64,000 nucleotides of DNA from Apostichopus japonicus (Eukaryota; Echinodermata; Holothuroidea; Aspidochirotida; Stichopodidae). The translations under genes and the position numbers were made by a program. Where the stretch lies: NCBI RefSeq assembly GCF_037975245.1, contig NC_092565.1:6874999-6938998 (forward strand), in the 5' to 3' direction. Below the pieces are notes generated by a model. That model worked only from the letters and a program-made list of their open reading frames with translations, did not search any database and was not told where the DNA came from. The number at the start of each line of letters is the position of its first letter. Position 1 is the first letter of the stretch. Below, in pieces: positions 13,508 to 24,124 of the stretch.

Positions 13508-13812
13508 CTCGTGAAACCTCGAATGCTAGTTACGACCAAACGTCACACAATGAAAAGAAAGGTAGATCAAGCATCGAATCACACCCAGAAGAAGAAACAG
13601 CTCATCTTATACCCATACCATCATCATCGTCATCAACATCATCATCAACATCATCATCATCAACATCATCATCACCATCTTCATCACCACAGCAACAAAC
13701 ACCGCAGTTTCAGACATCTTTGTCGATATCACGTGACGAGTCTGAGTCCTCACAGGAACTCTTAAAAGTTCTTGTGGGACAGCAAGGTGATGGAACCTTC
13801 GGAGAGACTGTG
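13508..13812 (+). CDS. Gene A exon 2: poly-Ser/Thr segment
   Basis: The acceptor TTTTCTGTAG and donor GTG|GTAAGG bound 305 nt encoding residues 64-165 of the reconstructed protein. The frame is set by exon 1 (phase 1 in, phase 0 out) and is open throughout. A TCA/ACA trinucleotide run (13619-13687) gives a Ser-rich stretch at about residues 102-124 with interspersed Thr and Pro. It is followed by QQQTPQF and an acidic Ser-rich part. The other frames over the same run give poly-His on + and poly-Met on -, and are shadows. The Ser run is probably length-polymorphic. Confidence 0.75.
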
Positions 13813-14301
13813 GTAAGGCATACACTTTTAACGTGAATTGTGTACGTATATTCCTTTCGATGCATCGTTTTGTGGGAATCAACTCAATTGAATATGCATC
13901 TAGACAATATGTTGATCTTATATTAATACGGTTATACAGCATAAAATTATCATGTAGCTGCATAACTGTTAGAGAGGATTGACTTCTCCTTGACCGTTTG
14001 AGTATTTAATATAAAAAAAATTAGAAACTCACTGAGTTGCGAAAATTTTCATTCAAGTGTCTTTATTTATGGGTAACCAATTTCCTCCAGATTTATCAAA
14101 TCCGTCGCTTTATTTCTAACAAAGTCTTTAATATTCCTCAAGCTTTTCAGTCGCACACTTTCAGATCACAGAAAGATTAGAGGCAATGGCAACAATACTA
14201 GGGATGATCTATACCTCAGGAATCACTAACGTTAGTTTTATGAAACCGAAGAAGGAGAAACATTGTGATTTTAAAATCACATAAATATATTTTTTTTACA
14301 G

Positions 14302-16149
14302 GATCAGTATCCATCACAGTCATTACACGTTGAGGGAATTCCCCAAGAATCCATCACTGAATCCACGTTAGACGACGGAGAAGTGTCGGGCAGTGATTCT
14401 CAAGTCGAAGAATTGATCAAGGAGGTACTGAAGACCGTCTCCAGAGAATTACAAACTGAACAACTCACCGCTGATTTGGAAAAGCAGAAGTTGTCAACAA
14501 CAACAGCGGTCACCACAATTCAATGCGAAGGATCCAAATTCGTTGGTAAATCGGAAGATACCAACGGTCAGTCTGAGATATTTCATGCTCTGACTAATGG
14601 TATAATTGTGAATAATCCCAAAAGAGAACATGAAGAAAACCGAGTGAGCCTATTTGGCGAAGTTGCATCATTTGAAACCAATCGTCGTCAGTGTGGTATA
14701 GCTGATCGTGACGTGGTATCTGGAGGAAACTTTACACTTAAAACTGGTCAATACGAAGAGAGTAAGAGCATCACGGATACCGAAGTGACGAAAAAGGAAC
14801 CCGATGTGGTAGGTGGTGGTTCCGACATTAGTCTTTCCGAGCCTAACGTAGTAATTAATCAAGAACGTTTGATTGAAGACGACTGGAATCCAACCTCGGC
14901 GAGGGATGTTACGGGACAGGTCACTTCATCTTCTTCTTTATTAAAAGGTACTCTTCTGTTTCCTGTCGAAAACGATAAAATTATTCACAGAAGACAACTG
15001 TTGGAAACATCTAGCAGAAAAACGAATACAGCCACTTCTCTATTGGCGACCGTTAAAGATTCTCCAACTTTATCTGAAAATCTTGCTGCGGAGGTATTTC
15101 TCCAAACTATTACGTCAAATATTTGTGCAAAGAGGGATAAAAAGGATGTCATGCCAGATGCAGACATGATTAAAACTTCAGCAACTGTAGGTAGTTTGAA
15201 GGACGACATCGTCGATAACGAAATCAAGGCCAATTCAGAAGAGAATGAAAGCATGTACTACACAATAGAAAATTTAGAAAGTTCGCTTGATACATCTAAC
15301 GATGCAAAAGATTCCTGTTCCTCAAATGACAGATCTAATAAAGTGGAAGAAGACGTTATGGTAAAGAGTAGGCTAAATGTCTTGGCTTGTAAATTTGAAA
15401 TGGGCAAACCTTATAAATGTGGAACAATCAGTAATGGTCCGTCTGCTAAAACCGAGGAAGACAATTTTAAGGATATTCTCTCGATACCTTACGCCAATAG
15501 TACCCCTGAGAAATACACCTGGAGTGCCTATAAAGATCGTGTACCAAGGCAAACCTATTCTGAGGAATACTTTAGCCCAAAGTCAGGTTTTATTAACGGA
15601 GTATCTTTCTGTGAGATGGATTGCATGACGAACAACTGCAGTGACTGGAGTCAAATGCACGAAGTGGAAGATTTTAATGTCTACCATAAAGGGAAAGAAA
15701 ATTCTGACATTTACGATGTTAACCTGCCTCATAATACGTGTGAGGACTTCGTCATCACACCTTGTCAAGATTCAGACACAGACGATGGGGAAGATGATGG
15801 ATCATTTGAAGAGACGGCCGCTAAAGACCATATTGAGAAAAGGGTTCCAATTCTCGGCGGCAATGAAGATGATTCCGTCGGGTCTAGTCTAGAAGAAATA
15901 TATAATGCTGACAATGATGATGCTAACACTAAAACAGAGCAAGTAGGAGATCGATTTCAACAGCAGCAGCAGCCGGCTGAGAGTACATCCTCCGCTGAAG
16001 AAGTGGCAACTTTTACGCAGTCGAAAGAGGAGAAAATGATAGATTTAAAGAACTTTGAGGAATTTAGAAAAAACAACATGTTGAGAGCAATTACGAACAT
16101 TCTTGTTAAGGTGGAAGGACGCCTGGGAAATACAGTAGGCACTCTGAAA
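14302..16149 (+). CDS. Gene A exon 3: long acidic, low-complexity central region
   Basis: This exon supplies 616 codons (residues 166-781) between acceptor TTTTACAG and donor AAA|GTAAGA, phase 0 at both ends. The sequence is rich in Glu, Asp, Ser, Thr and Asn and lacks obvious globular domains or membrane spans, so it is probably largely disordered. Near residue 656 there is an acidic run, DSDTDDGEDDGSFEE, and a five-Gln run follows. The last 35 or so residues (KNFEEFRKNNMLRAITNILV) look helical and lead into the coiled coil of exon 5. Codon use is ordinary and the frame is undamaged. The function is not recognised. Confidence 0.8.
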
Positions 16150-16491
16150 GTAAGATGTCTTCTTTTATATATTTTATAGTTTGCAAAAGAGTAATTCATA
16201 TCGTGTTTCTCTGACACCTGTCATCTTTCCCGTTCGGGATCTTAATCTGTACCCAATCTGAACAACTGAACTTTGGCAGAAATGGGGTGCATGTCCTTTC
16301 AAATTATCTCCTCCTGTACTCGGGTTAAACTACATAATTCTTGATTGACATACTGTAATGGCACACGGCTTATATACGTAATAACAATGTCAGATTGAAA
16401 CGCAACTTTTAACCTCTCCTCATACACGTCAGTTACTATATATTAAATTACTATTATTACCATCATCATTATATGGTTTTCTTTATTTCAG

Positions 16492-16570
16492 AAAAGTCTC
16501 GAGGAATTTATAAAGAAAACGGCTATTTTGGCTGATGAAGGACAAAGAACAGCCCCCACAGAATGGGAAG
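16492..16570 (+). CDS. Gene A exon 4: short linking exon
   Basis: These 79 nt lie between acceptor TTATTTCAG and donor GAAG|GTATTA, phase 0 in and phase 1 out. They encode KSLEEFIKKTAILADEGQRT and a few further residues (782-807), continuing the amphipathic helix from the end of exon 3. The exon is supported because it keeps the frame between two long open exons and joins the 17968-17969 acceptor to give an Ala codon. The following intron is 1399 bp. Confidence 0.72.
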
Positions 16571-17969
16571 GTATTATTACCCCCCCCCCACTCCCAACCC
16601 CTCAGTTTGGTTGGAGCAACAGAGGAAAGATAATAAACATATACAACGCCTGTCATCTTTTGCATACTTCATGTGAACGAGTTTCTTTTTCTTAAAAATA
16701 TTTTCTCTAAAAAGTAATAACCTTTGATCTGAGCAGCCCTTTTAATATAAGTTGGTCTGAAATCCCAAAAGAGTGTACATGTGCGTGTGCGTGTTTGTGT
16801 TTGTGTGGACATGTACGTATATCTTTCATTGGTTGGGGGGGGGGGGGGGGGCTTGGTAGGCTGGATAGAAAGACTGATGGCTATTTTGCCCGCTTATTTC
16901 AAAAAGGAATTTGTTAATAAAATATGGGATCCAGTCCTTCCGATCATATTATTTTATTGTCTTTCTATCGCCCTAAGCCTTGCCCTGTGATGAATTTTAG
17001 TTAATGTGATAGAGTGCTTGAAATGTTGGCCTGTCCTGCCAGAAAATTTGAATCTAACACTGACTTACGTCGAGACGTGACGTCAGTACGGCACATTGGT
17101 CAGAATCGATCAGATCTCACTCTAAGCTTTGCCTTGAGACAATAGACAGGAACGTGTACAGCCTTTGCGTACGGATGTGATTCAAACAATCTCTAAAATA
17201 AGAAATATTGGAACAATGCATATTAAAACCTAGTTAGGAAAATGCTGGAACGTTTTAACTCTCCAAAAGATTGCTAACTTGCAACTTCGCCGAAAAATTT
17301 TCATCTAAATCGCTATTTACTTTCAGAAATGTTAACATTCCTCCCTACAGTGTAGCTTGCTAATGTCCATGCAGCTCCCGTAACGACGTGCCGCGATGAC
17401 GTCACAGCCACTTATCGTTCTCCACTGTTCAAAATATATTAGATTAAGTTGGCGCGAGGTTGAAAAATTCACCTCTCCTGAATTGTAGGATGAAAAATCC
17501 TCGAACTAGGACTGTGGCGATGAAGAAATTATAGAGTTTGTTTCTTCATATACCCAATAGACTGCCACTGAGGAATTCTTTTAATATTGGTTTTAATTAT
17601 ACGTACCCAAATTTGCTGCCCTCCCCCCCCCCCCCAATATAAAAGTGTTTGCGCTTGTACGCATGTTTAATATATATGAGGCACGTGTGCCTACTATATA
17701 GTATAATAATTTCATTATTCCAACTGCATAAAATGAAAACCCGGGTTATAGTGTATAAAGAAGTGATGAATATCGGGGTCAGTCGGTAGATTTAAGTAAC
17801 AAATTATGTTCCATGGAATCTATAAGGTAATTTGTGTACTTGATATTTATCGCAAGGCCTTCTTTGGGTTTTGATCACCATGTTCACAATCATCTAGATG
17901 TTATACGTTTTATAGGTCGTTTTTTACAGTGATAATTGTTTATCATTATAACTTTATTATACCATTTAG

Positions 17970-18946
17970 CTACTGAAGATGAAGGAGAATTGGGTCTCTT
18001 GGATACACGTCTGCGTTCAAGTATCGATCAACAAGCATCTCTCGCTCTGTCTCTGAAAAATACGGAAGAGCGAACCAGATTGATGGAGACGCAACTGGAG
18101 CAGTGGGAAGTAGGTGAAGAAGACAGGAAACGACAGATAATCTCACTAAGAGAAGAGGTAGAAGGTGCCACAGCGAGACAACGATCTTTGACGGTGATGC
18201 TTAACGACGAGCGACGCATGAAGGAGGCCTTACAGCTCCGTGTCTCGACGATGACACAGGAAAAGCAACAGTTGCTTTTCAACAACGTCATGCTTTGGGA
18301 ACAGACGAGTCAGCTCGAACTTAAACAGGAACATTTCCAGAGTGTGAGCGAACAGGAGAGAATGGACCTCGAGGAGCATACGAAGGCCCTTGAGTCTGAA
18401 CTGTTAGCTCTTCGTTCCTTGAAAGCTGGAGAACCGGTCAAGAAAATCAGCTCCGAGTCCACCTGCAGCATCTCGTCTGACCACACCCCGACGGGATCAT
18501 GTACTCCAAAACAAGATGGCGATGTTGAAACTGTCGATGGTCATGAAGCGAGAGAATCATCCTCTCGTTATATGGTACCTTATGACCATCCGCCTCAGGC
18601 TCCTGACGACTTCCCAGAAGGAGAGTTTTATGGACCGGTTCCATACCCACACTACCGTGGAAGTCATAGACCTAATCATAATAACTCCGGATATCCGTTT
18701 CCCCAACCGAGATTTCCCCCTCCGTTTGCTCGGGGGTCATACCCTCGTCGAAGAGGAGAACATCATAGGGTACATTACAATGGTATGCAACCTTTGCCTT
18801 GGTATCCGAACGATCGAGATTCCTTTCATAGGGAGCGGGAACGGGGTCAACGCCCTGTTCGTGGTCGGATTTTCCGAGGACGCGGCAGAGGTAGGGGATA
18901 TGGAAGAGGAAGGAGGGGGAGATTTCACAGAGAAGGTCAAAGTTAG
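17970..18946 (+). CDS. Gene A exon 5: coiled coil and Arg/Gly-rich C-terminus, stop
   Basis: This is the last coding exon (residues 808-1132), entered through acceptor ACCATTTAG and ending TAG at 18944-18946. Residues about 816-959 form a long heptad-patterned coiled coil rich in Glu, Gln, Leu and Arg. Next come a Ser/Thr linker and a Pro/Tyr/His-rich segment (roughly 1000-1090). The last 38 or so residues are an Arg/Gly-rich tail with GRGRGRGYGRGRRGR. RG repeats commonly bind RNA or are arginine-methylated, and the coiled coil suggests self-association, so a ribonucleoprotein or scaffold role is possible but unproven. I see no transmembrane segment. The open frame upstream of 17970 is intron. 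Confidence 0.82.
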
Positions 18947-19377
18947 GTCAAACTAAGAGTTTGCGCATGAATGCATGGGAAATGTTAAAGGTCATTATAT
19001 TATAATCCCTTATTTTGGCTCTGCTAAAATTGCTAAAACAGATAATTAAATGCATGTGTCACCTAAGAAAATTGTATTTTACGAAGGGAGGGGGTGGGGC
19101 GGGAGAGGGGGTGTGGGTAAGGGTTAAAAACTTGTTGTAGTTTAACTATGGGTGACCATTGTTTGACTCTTTATTACATTTGAGGACGATGCTGATGTTT
19201 TGAAGATACGGATAGCATGAGAAAATATGGTAAAGTCAGAATGACTGAACATTAATGCGAATATATAGTTGGCTACGTAATGTGTTATACGTAACCAGTA
19301 GTACATGATATCAAATAATGCATATGTATTCGGGATTATTTTAACTTTGGAACAAAGTGGAAGGGGAAAAGTTGTGA
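18947..19377 (+). other. Gene A 3' untranslated region (inferred)
   Basis: The sequence after the stop is AT-rich with a G-rich patch at 19085-19120. It extends to the first AATAAA at 19378. No further coding is supported, and the extent is inferred only from the poly(A) signals. Confidence 0.45.
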
Positions 19378-19414
19378 AATAAATCACATATATATTTGAT
19401 TAGGAGCGAATAAA
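19378..19414 (+). terminator. Poly(A) signals of gene A
   Basis: Two AATAAA hexamers, at 19378-19383 and 19409-19414, lie 430-470 bp after the stop. Another AATAAA occurs near 19783. In DNA this AT-rich the hexamer is frequent by chance, so which signal is used is a guess. Confidence 0.4.
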
Positions 19415-22400
19415 AATCTGAGAAAAAACTCAGTCCAAGGGAAAAAAGAAGTATAAAGACTTTCGAAAACAAATACTTCAAGAAATGAAAAAAAAGAGGA
19501 AAATATATAAAGTGCATGGATTTAACGTAGGATAATTTTTAAAGGATTTCTCGTAAAGTACATTTTTCTTTCATTTTAATAGGAGATTTAATCTAAATGA
19601 TCAATTAACATGCGGATTAAAATGATGTCTTTGTGTCACTCTGTTGAAGTTTCTAAAGTTAGATATAACTAAATGAGAAGAAATGAGAAAGATGATACCC
19701 TTTCATCCTTAAATGATGAAGCAAATTGTAAAATATCGCAGTCGCTTTCAAGCGATACTTGATAATTCAAGACAAATGACAAATAAAAAATCTAAAGTGA
19801 GTCTTACAGAAGTATGCAATGAATTTTATACTAAATATTCTTTCATCTCTAAGAAAGAATAGAAGAAGTTTTGAAAATTTATACAAAATGCAAAGACCAG
19901 ATCCTCGAAAGGATATTAAATGACTGGAAATATTATAGACTGTTTAAAGTTGCAAACACCGAATTAGCAGGTCTCGTTGGCATCAATTAAAAATATATTG
20001 CCAGACGTAAAGTATACAGTCTATAAAAGTAAACAATTCTTCTAATTTGATATAAATTTGGAACGAGAAATTTTCACATCTGGTACTTTAAATAAGTCAG
20101 CGTTTGTTTTAAGCCCGAGAGCACATGATTGTTTTCTTTCCTTTTCAAATTTATTTATTTCATTGAATGATTACTATACATCAAATAATATTACAACTTA
20201 AAAACATCCGTAAATGAGGAAAATAATAATTTATTTTGAAGAAAGTCACTACGTTAAAAAAAAAGGTGAATGGTGAAATTTTTTAAGCTGAAGAAATAAG
20301 GTGCTGTAAAGGAATTAAATTGATAGTGACTAGATTGTAATAGAAAAAGAAAAGAGCAAAAAGAGGTAAATCCGAATTGATAAAACGATGAAAATAGTTA
20401 TATGAAAATATCAAGAGATAAGGAGAATATTGAGCTTGCAATGTCTTAAAGCATTTCATTGCAATGTGTTGAGGTGACTAGTTAAAGTCGCAGTTCGCTC
20501 TTATTATTACTGAAAGGTGGATGCGTTTACAAATCTATCGTACCACTCTTGTCAAGTGCACCGAAAGTCAATGTATACAAAGATAAAATAATAAAAGTGA
20601 AAAGTGAAAAAAAAAACGGTGAAAATAAAAAAATATCAAATGAGGCCATATATGAGATGTAGCAAACAGCATCAGATGACTCATGGAGTCATAAATATGC
20701 ATGATTAGTTACCAAGAGACAAACAAGATTTATATAGTTAAACATATAACAGATAGAATACGTATAGCGGATATCAGCAGTCCTTTATAAAGAGTTTTTA
20801 AATATGCAACGATTTTAGTTGTTCGTTTTCGTTTGCTTTTTGTTTTTGTATTATTGTTTTGTTCAAACGTTGTTCTTTGCTTGAGTTACAAGAGGAAATA
20901 AAGGAATATATGAAAAGGAAAATCGTTTGCTTCATGTCTTTGTATAGACGGCAAGTTTATAAAGACCGGCTAATTGTTCCTTAAACAATCTGTTTGTAAA
21001 TAAACAGTTACATATATTTGTTAGAGACAAGTTGGACATATCAAACAGGAGTATCTGCGGCTATCATCGGAAAATGCAAATTCAGATGTGAAGAAATGAT
21101 TGACACGTATCAATATATTTGATTAGAATATAGGCTATTCCAAAATCATCGTGAAGGATATATCTATCTAACAGCATTATGTACATTAATATGGACTTAT
21201 ACATGGTCAACAGACTGTCTTCTTATAACGATGTTTTTGTTCGGTTGCTACAGTAGAATGTTTCTGCCGCTTCCTACAATCTAAAACAGGACTGATTCAA
21301 TCCTCATTGGATCTTTTGCATTTATGAGTCCTAAGACAATCCAATTGTCACTTTTTTTTGCATGTACCCCATAATCTGCGAAAAGTTTAAGTTCACGAAA
21401 AGTTTTAAGTTCACATCGGCAATGAGAGGCAGTGTGGCCAATAAAACAGAGACTTTATCTCATGTATCTATGTAACTAAAGTGAAAGTACGCCCTCGATT
21501 TTGAAATCAAGCTTTCATTGACATTTGTTGTTGACGGAATCTTAGCGACAACTGATCTTATCGAGCCTGTTGTTATTGGCGGTGATTGCCAATTATTTGC
21601 TGTAAAATGCTGCACTAAGTGATCAGTTTCTCGCCATGAATTGGATTATAGTGAACTGAGATTGTTCCATTTTTTTGGAAGGATAGGTAAGATCTCAAAC
21701 ATTCCGTGCCTTCTAATAAGATTAAATATCAGGTGAATTTTAGAAGCAAGTTTAGGCTAGCCTAACATAGACTAAAGCAACGTTTTTATGTACTGTATTG
21801 TAGCACAAGGATAGTATCCTATCCTACGGATAGAAGAACATAACGTATGCCAAGGTATGCAGCAGGATTCTGAGGCCTATAAAGTATAATAATGCTACTA
21901 TTTTGTGGTGCTTGTGTGGAATAACCTTATACTAAGTTATTGTTATGTGTAGGCTATGTAAGAAGCTAAGTCTCAAGTCTGCAAATTTCAGGCTGAAATT
22001 TGAGCATAAATCCCAGGGAGACCGGGCCTAGGACTAACTTTAGAACTAGGCTAGAGTTCAACCTAAGTTAGAAAAGTTCCCCTTTGTTTTGACTTGGCTC
22101 TAGTACCTGGAGGGAAAATAAAGCAGTAGTTGAAAGAATTAGTGTAATCTGCTATACTGTAGCACATGCTAAATTTAAAACCATGTAAATGCCACAAATT
22201 TTGAAGCTTCATTGTTTAGCAAAATTAAGTTCTTAGACTAATTTTTTACCCCAAAATCTGCAGTATTGATCTTGACTAATGTGAAGTTTGGACTTCTAGT
22301 TCTATGATAGCCTGCCTAAATTTGAATATACAGCCTAGAGCTAGGCCCATACCCCTTCACTTTCAACAGTAGGACAAGTCCTAGGCCTAGAAAGGAACCA

Positions 22401-24111
22401 ACCCTAGGCGGCTTGACAGTTCTACAATAACTTTAAAATATGAATCAGGACGAGGAGATCAAAGTTCATTTCCTTCCCACAACTGTCACTGGACTAACTT
22501 AACAATGGCTCAGATTATGTACATATCAAAGACCTCTGTCCACCTTGGTTGATAAGGAACATGCATCTGAAAGGAGGTAGCCTTCATCCATGTTTCTACT
22601 TGAAACGGAATCCAAATGACTTAATGTATTGTTGCTTTTTAGAACAAAGTATGGGCCTTTTTTGTTTTGTTTTTGAGCCATACTAGTTTTGAACACCAAA
22701 TTAATTTACTCCCTAACCCCGTCCCTCCCCCTCCCCTTCTATCCCCTCTTTATTCTCATTGCATCATGTGAATAATTTTGTTGCATTTCTGCTTAAATAT
22801 CTGTCAAGTTACAGAATGAGTCAGCTAAGGATAACTTTTTAAGTTTGTTTTCAAACCTGCTCTTGATACAAATATTGCATACATGTAACCTTGCTTTATT
22901 AGAAATAAGTGCCCTTTTTTTGTAGTCCATAAAGTCACAAAGCTAACTTTTTCCACTGTCCCCACCCCTCCTCAGCATCTCTCTCCATGACGTCCTATGA
23001 ATCAATTTGACTTATAATCTGTTGAGTTACAGTACTGTTGTCAGTTAATACAGTAATATTACATATTGGTATCCATATAATGCTCAATGCAAGCCGTATT
23101 ATTTCGGTAGACCTGTACTTAACAGTATTTATTTGGCCTTCTGTCCATATGGCTAATTGCGAGAGAGTAAATATTTGAACCTTGGAAAAATAAAGCCAAG
23201 TAAATAAAGGGAAAAAACAGTCTTACCCCTTTCTCTATTGGACTGTTTAATTTATTGAAGTAATATCAAGTCCCTTGTCAAGAGTTAGGGTAAGTACTGC
23301 TTATTCAGAAAAAAAAAATATTTAAATGATATTAGAAAAATTTATAGATCTATAAATAATACCTGGTACTTGGAACTATTTCTCAATTATCCACTGAACA
23401 ATACAGTCAGGACTCCTTTCATTTAGGTTTTTTTCTTCTTTTTTTTCTGTAGTCCGACAAACTGTTTGTAAATATTAACCTTGAAGATGTTTAATATTTT
23501 ACAAAAGGGAAAAGTCAAAAGACTAATATTTGACAGTTAGTGATAATTCACTGATGAAAGTGAGGATGACGACCACAATGGCTCAGACAAATTAGTTCAG
23601 TTTCAATTGAAGTTTGAGAGATGCATCACACATGGAACCCTAGAGGCTTTATATGAACAGTATATATACTGTACAATAGGCCTGTTTTTGTTTCTGTGGA
23701 GACAGTTTTAAGTACCGAGTGACAATTAGTGTGACATTACTACATAACATGTATGTGAGAAGGTAAATGACTTTTCTTTATCTTTGAATTTGTAAAAGCT
23801 CATTCTAGTAAAAGTAATGGCTCTCTGTGTTACAAATTAATTCAAAATAGACTGCAAGAATGTAAGCCGTCTGACATAATCGCAATAAGAAAGTGTTCAT
23901 TGCAATATATGCAGAGTTCAGAATGACCATGACACCAATAATCAGGAAATATTATAATACCAGTAGAATGTTCTTCTAAGGCCTCTAACCCTTTTGCTTG
24001 ACGTGGTTATGTTGGGATGTTTTTTTTTCTTTCTTTAGAAAAAAAAGTTCCTTTTTTGCAAATAACTTTGCAAAGTCTTTCTTTTTTGTCCTGTTTTTTT
24101 TTGTCTTGCAG
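19415..24111. other. Intergenic region between gene A and the RGS12-type gene
   Basis: The first part (to about 20.9 kb) is very AT-rich, with many AAAT and TTTA runs and nothing gene-like. The region 21.48-21.70 kb is more complex and contains an inverted CCAAT pair and a strong splice donor (see the separate entry). The remainder is T-rich and ends in a long polypyrimidine tract with the acceptor TTGTCTTGCAG just before 24112. The promoter of the long RGS12-type transcript should lie here. Confidence 0.5.
21577..21686 (+). promoter_or_regulatory. Candidate promoter and noncoding first exon of the RGS12-type gene
   Basis: ATTGGCGGTGATTGCCAAT (about 21577-21595) is an inverted pair of CCAAT-type motifs. 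About 90 bp downstream GATAG|GTAAGAT (GT at 21687-21688) is a near-consensus splice donor. The large RGS12 exon opens with an acceptor 13 nt before its ATG, so a 5' noncoding exon must exist upstream. This is the best-looking donor I noticed in the preceding 4 kb. A short upstream frame of seven codons starts within it. The assignment is inference only. Confidence 0.28.
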
Positions 24112-24124
24112 ATCGTTGTCGATC

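Noticed and set aside
13607-13963. Minus-strand poly-Met and plus-strand poly-His frames
   Set aside because: They are alternative frames of the TCA/ACA repeat; only the Ser frame joins neighbouring exons in phase.
24017-24124. Upstream ATG extending the PDZ-PTB frame by 36 codons
   Set aside because: The stretch is a polypyrimidine tract with the acceptor at 24110-24111; the Phe/Leu/Ser-rich extension is intron.
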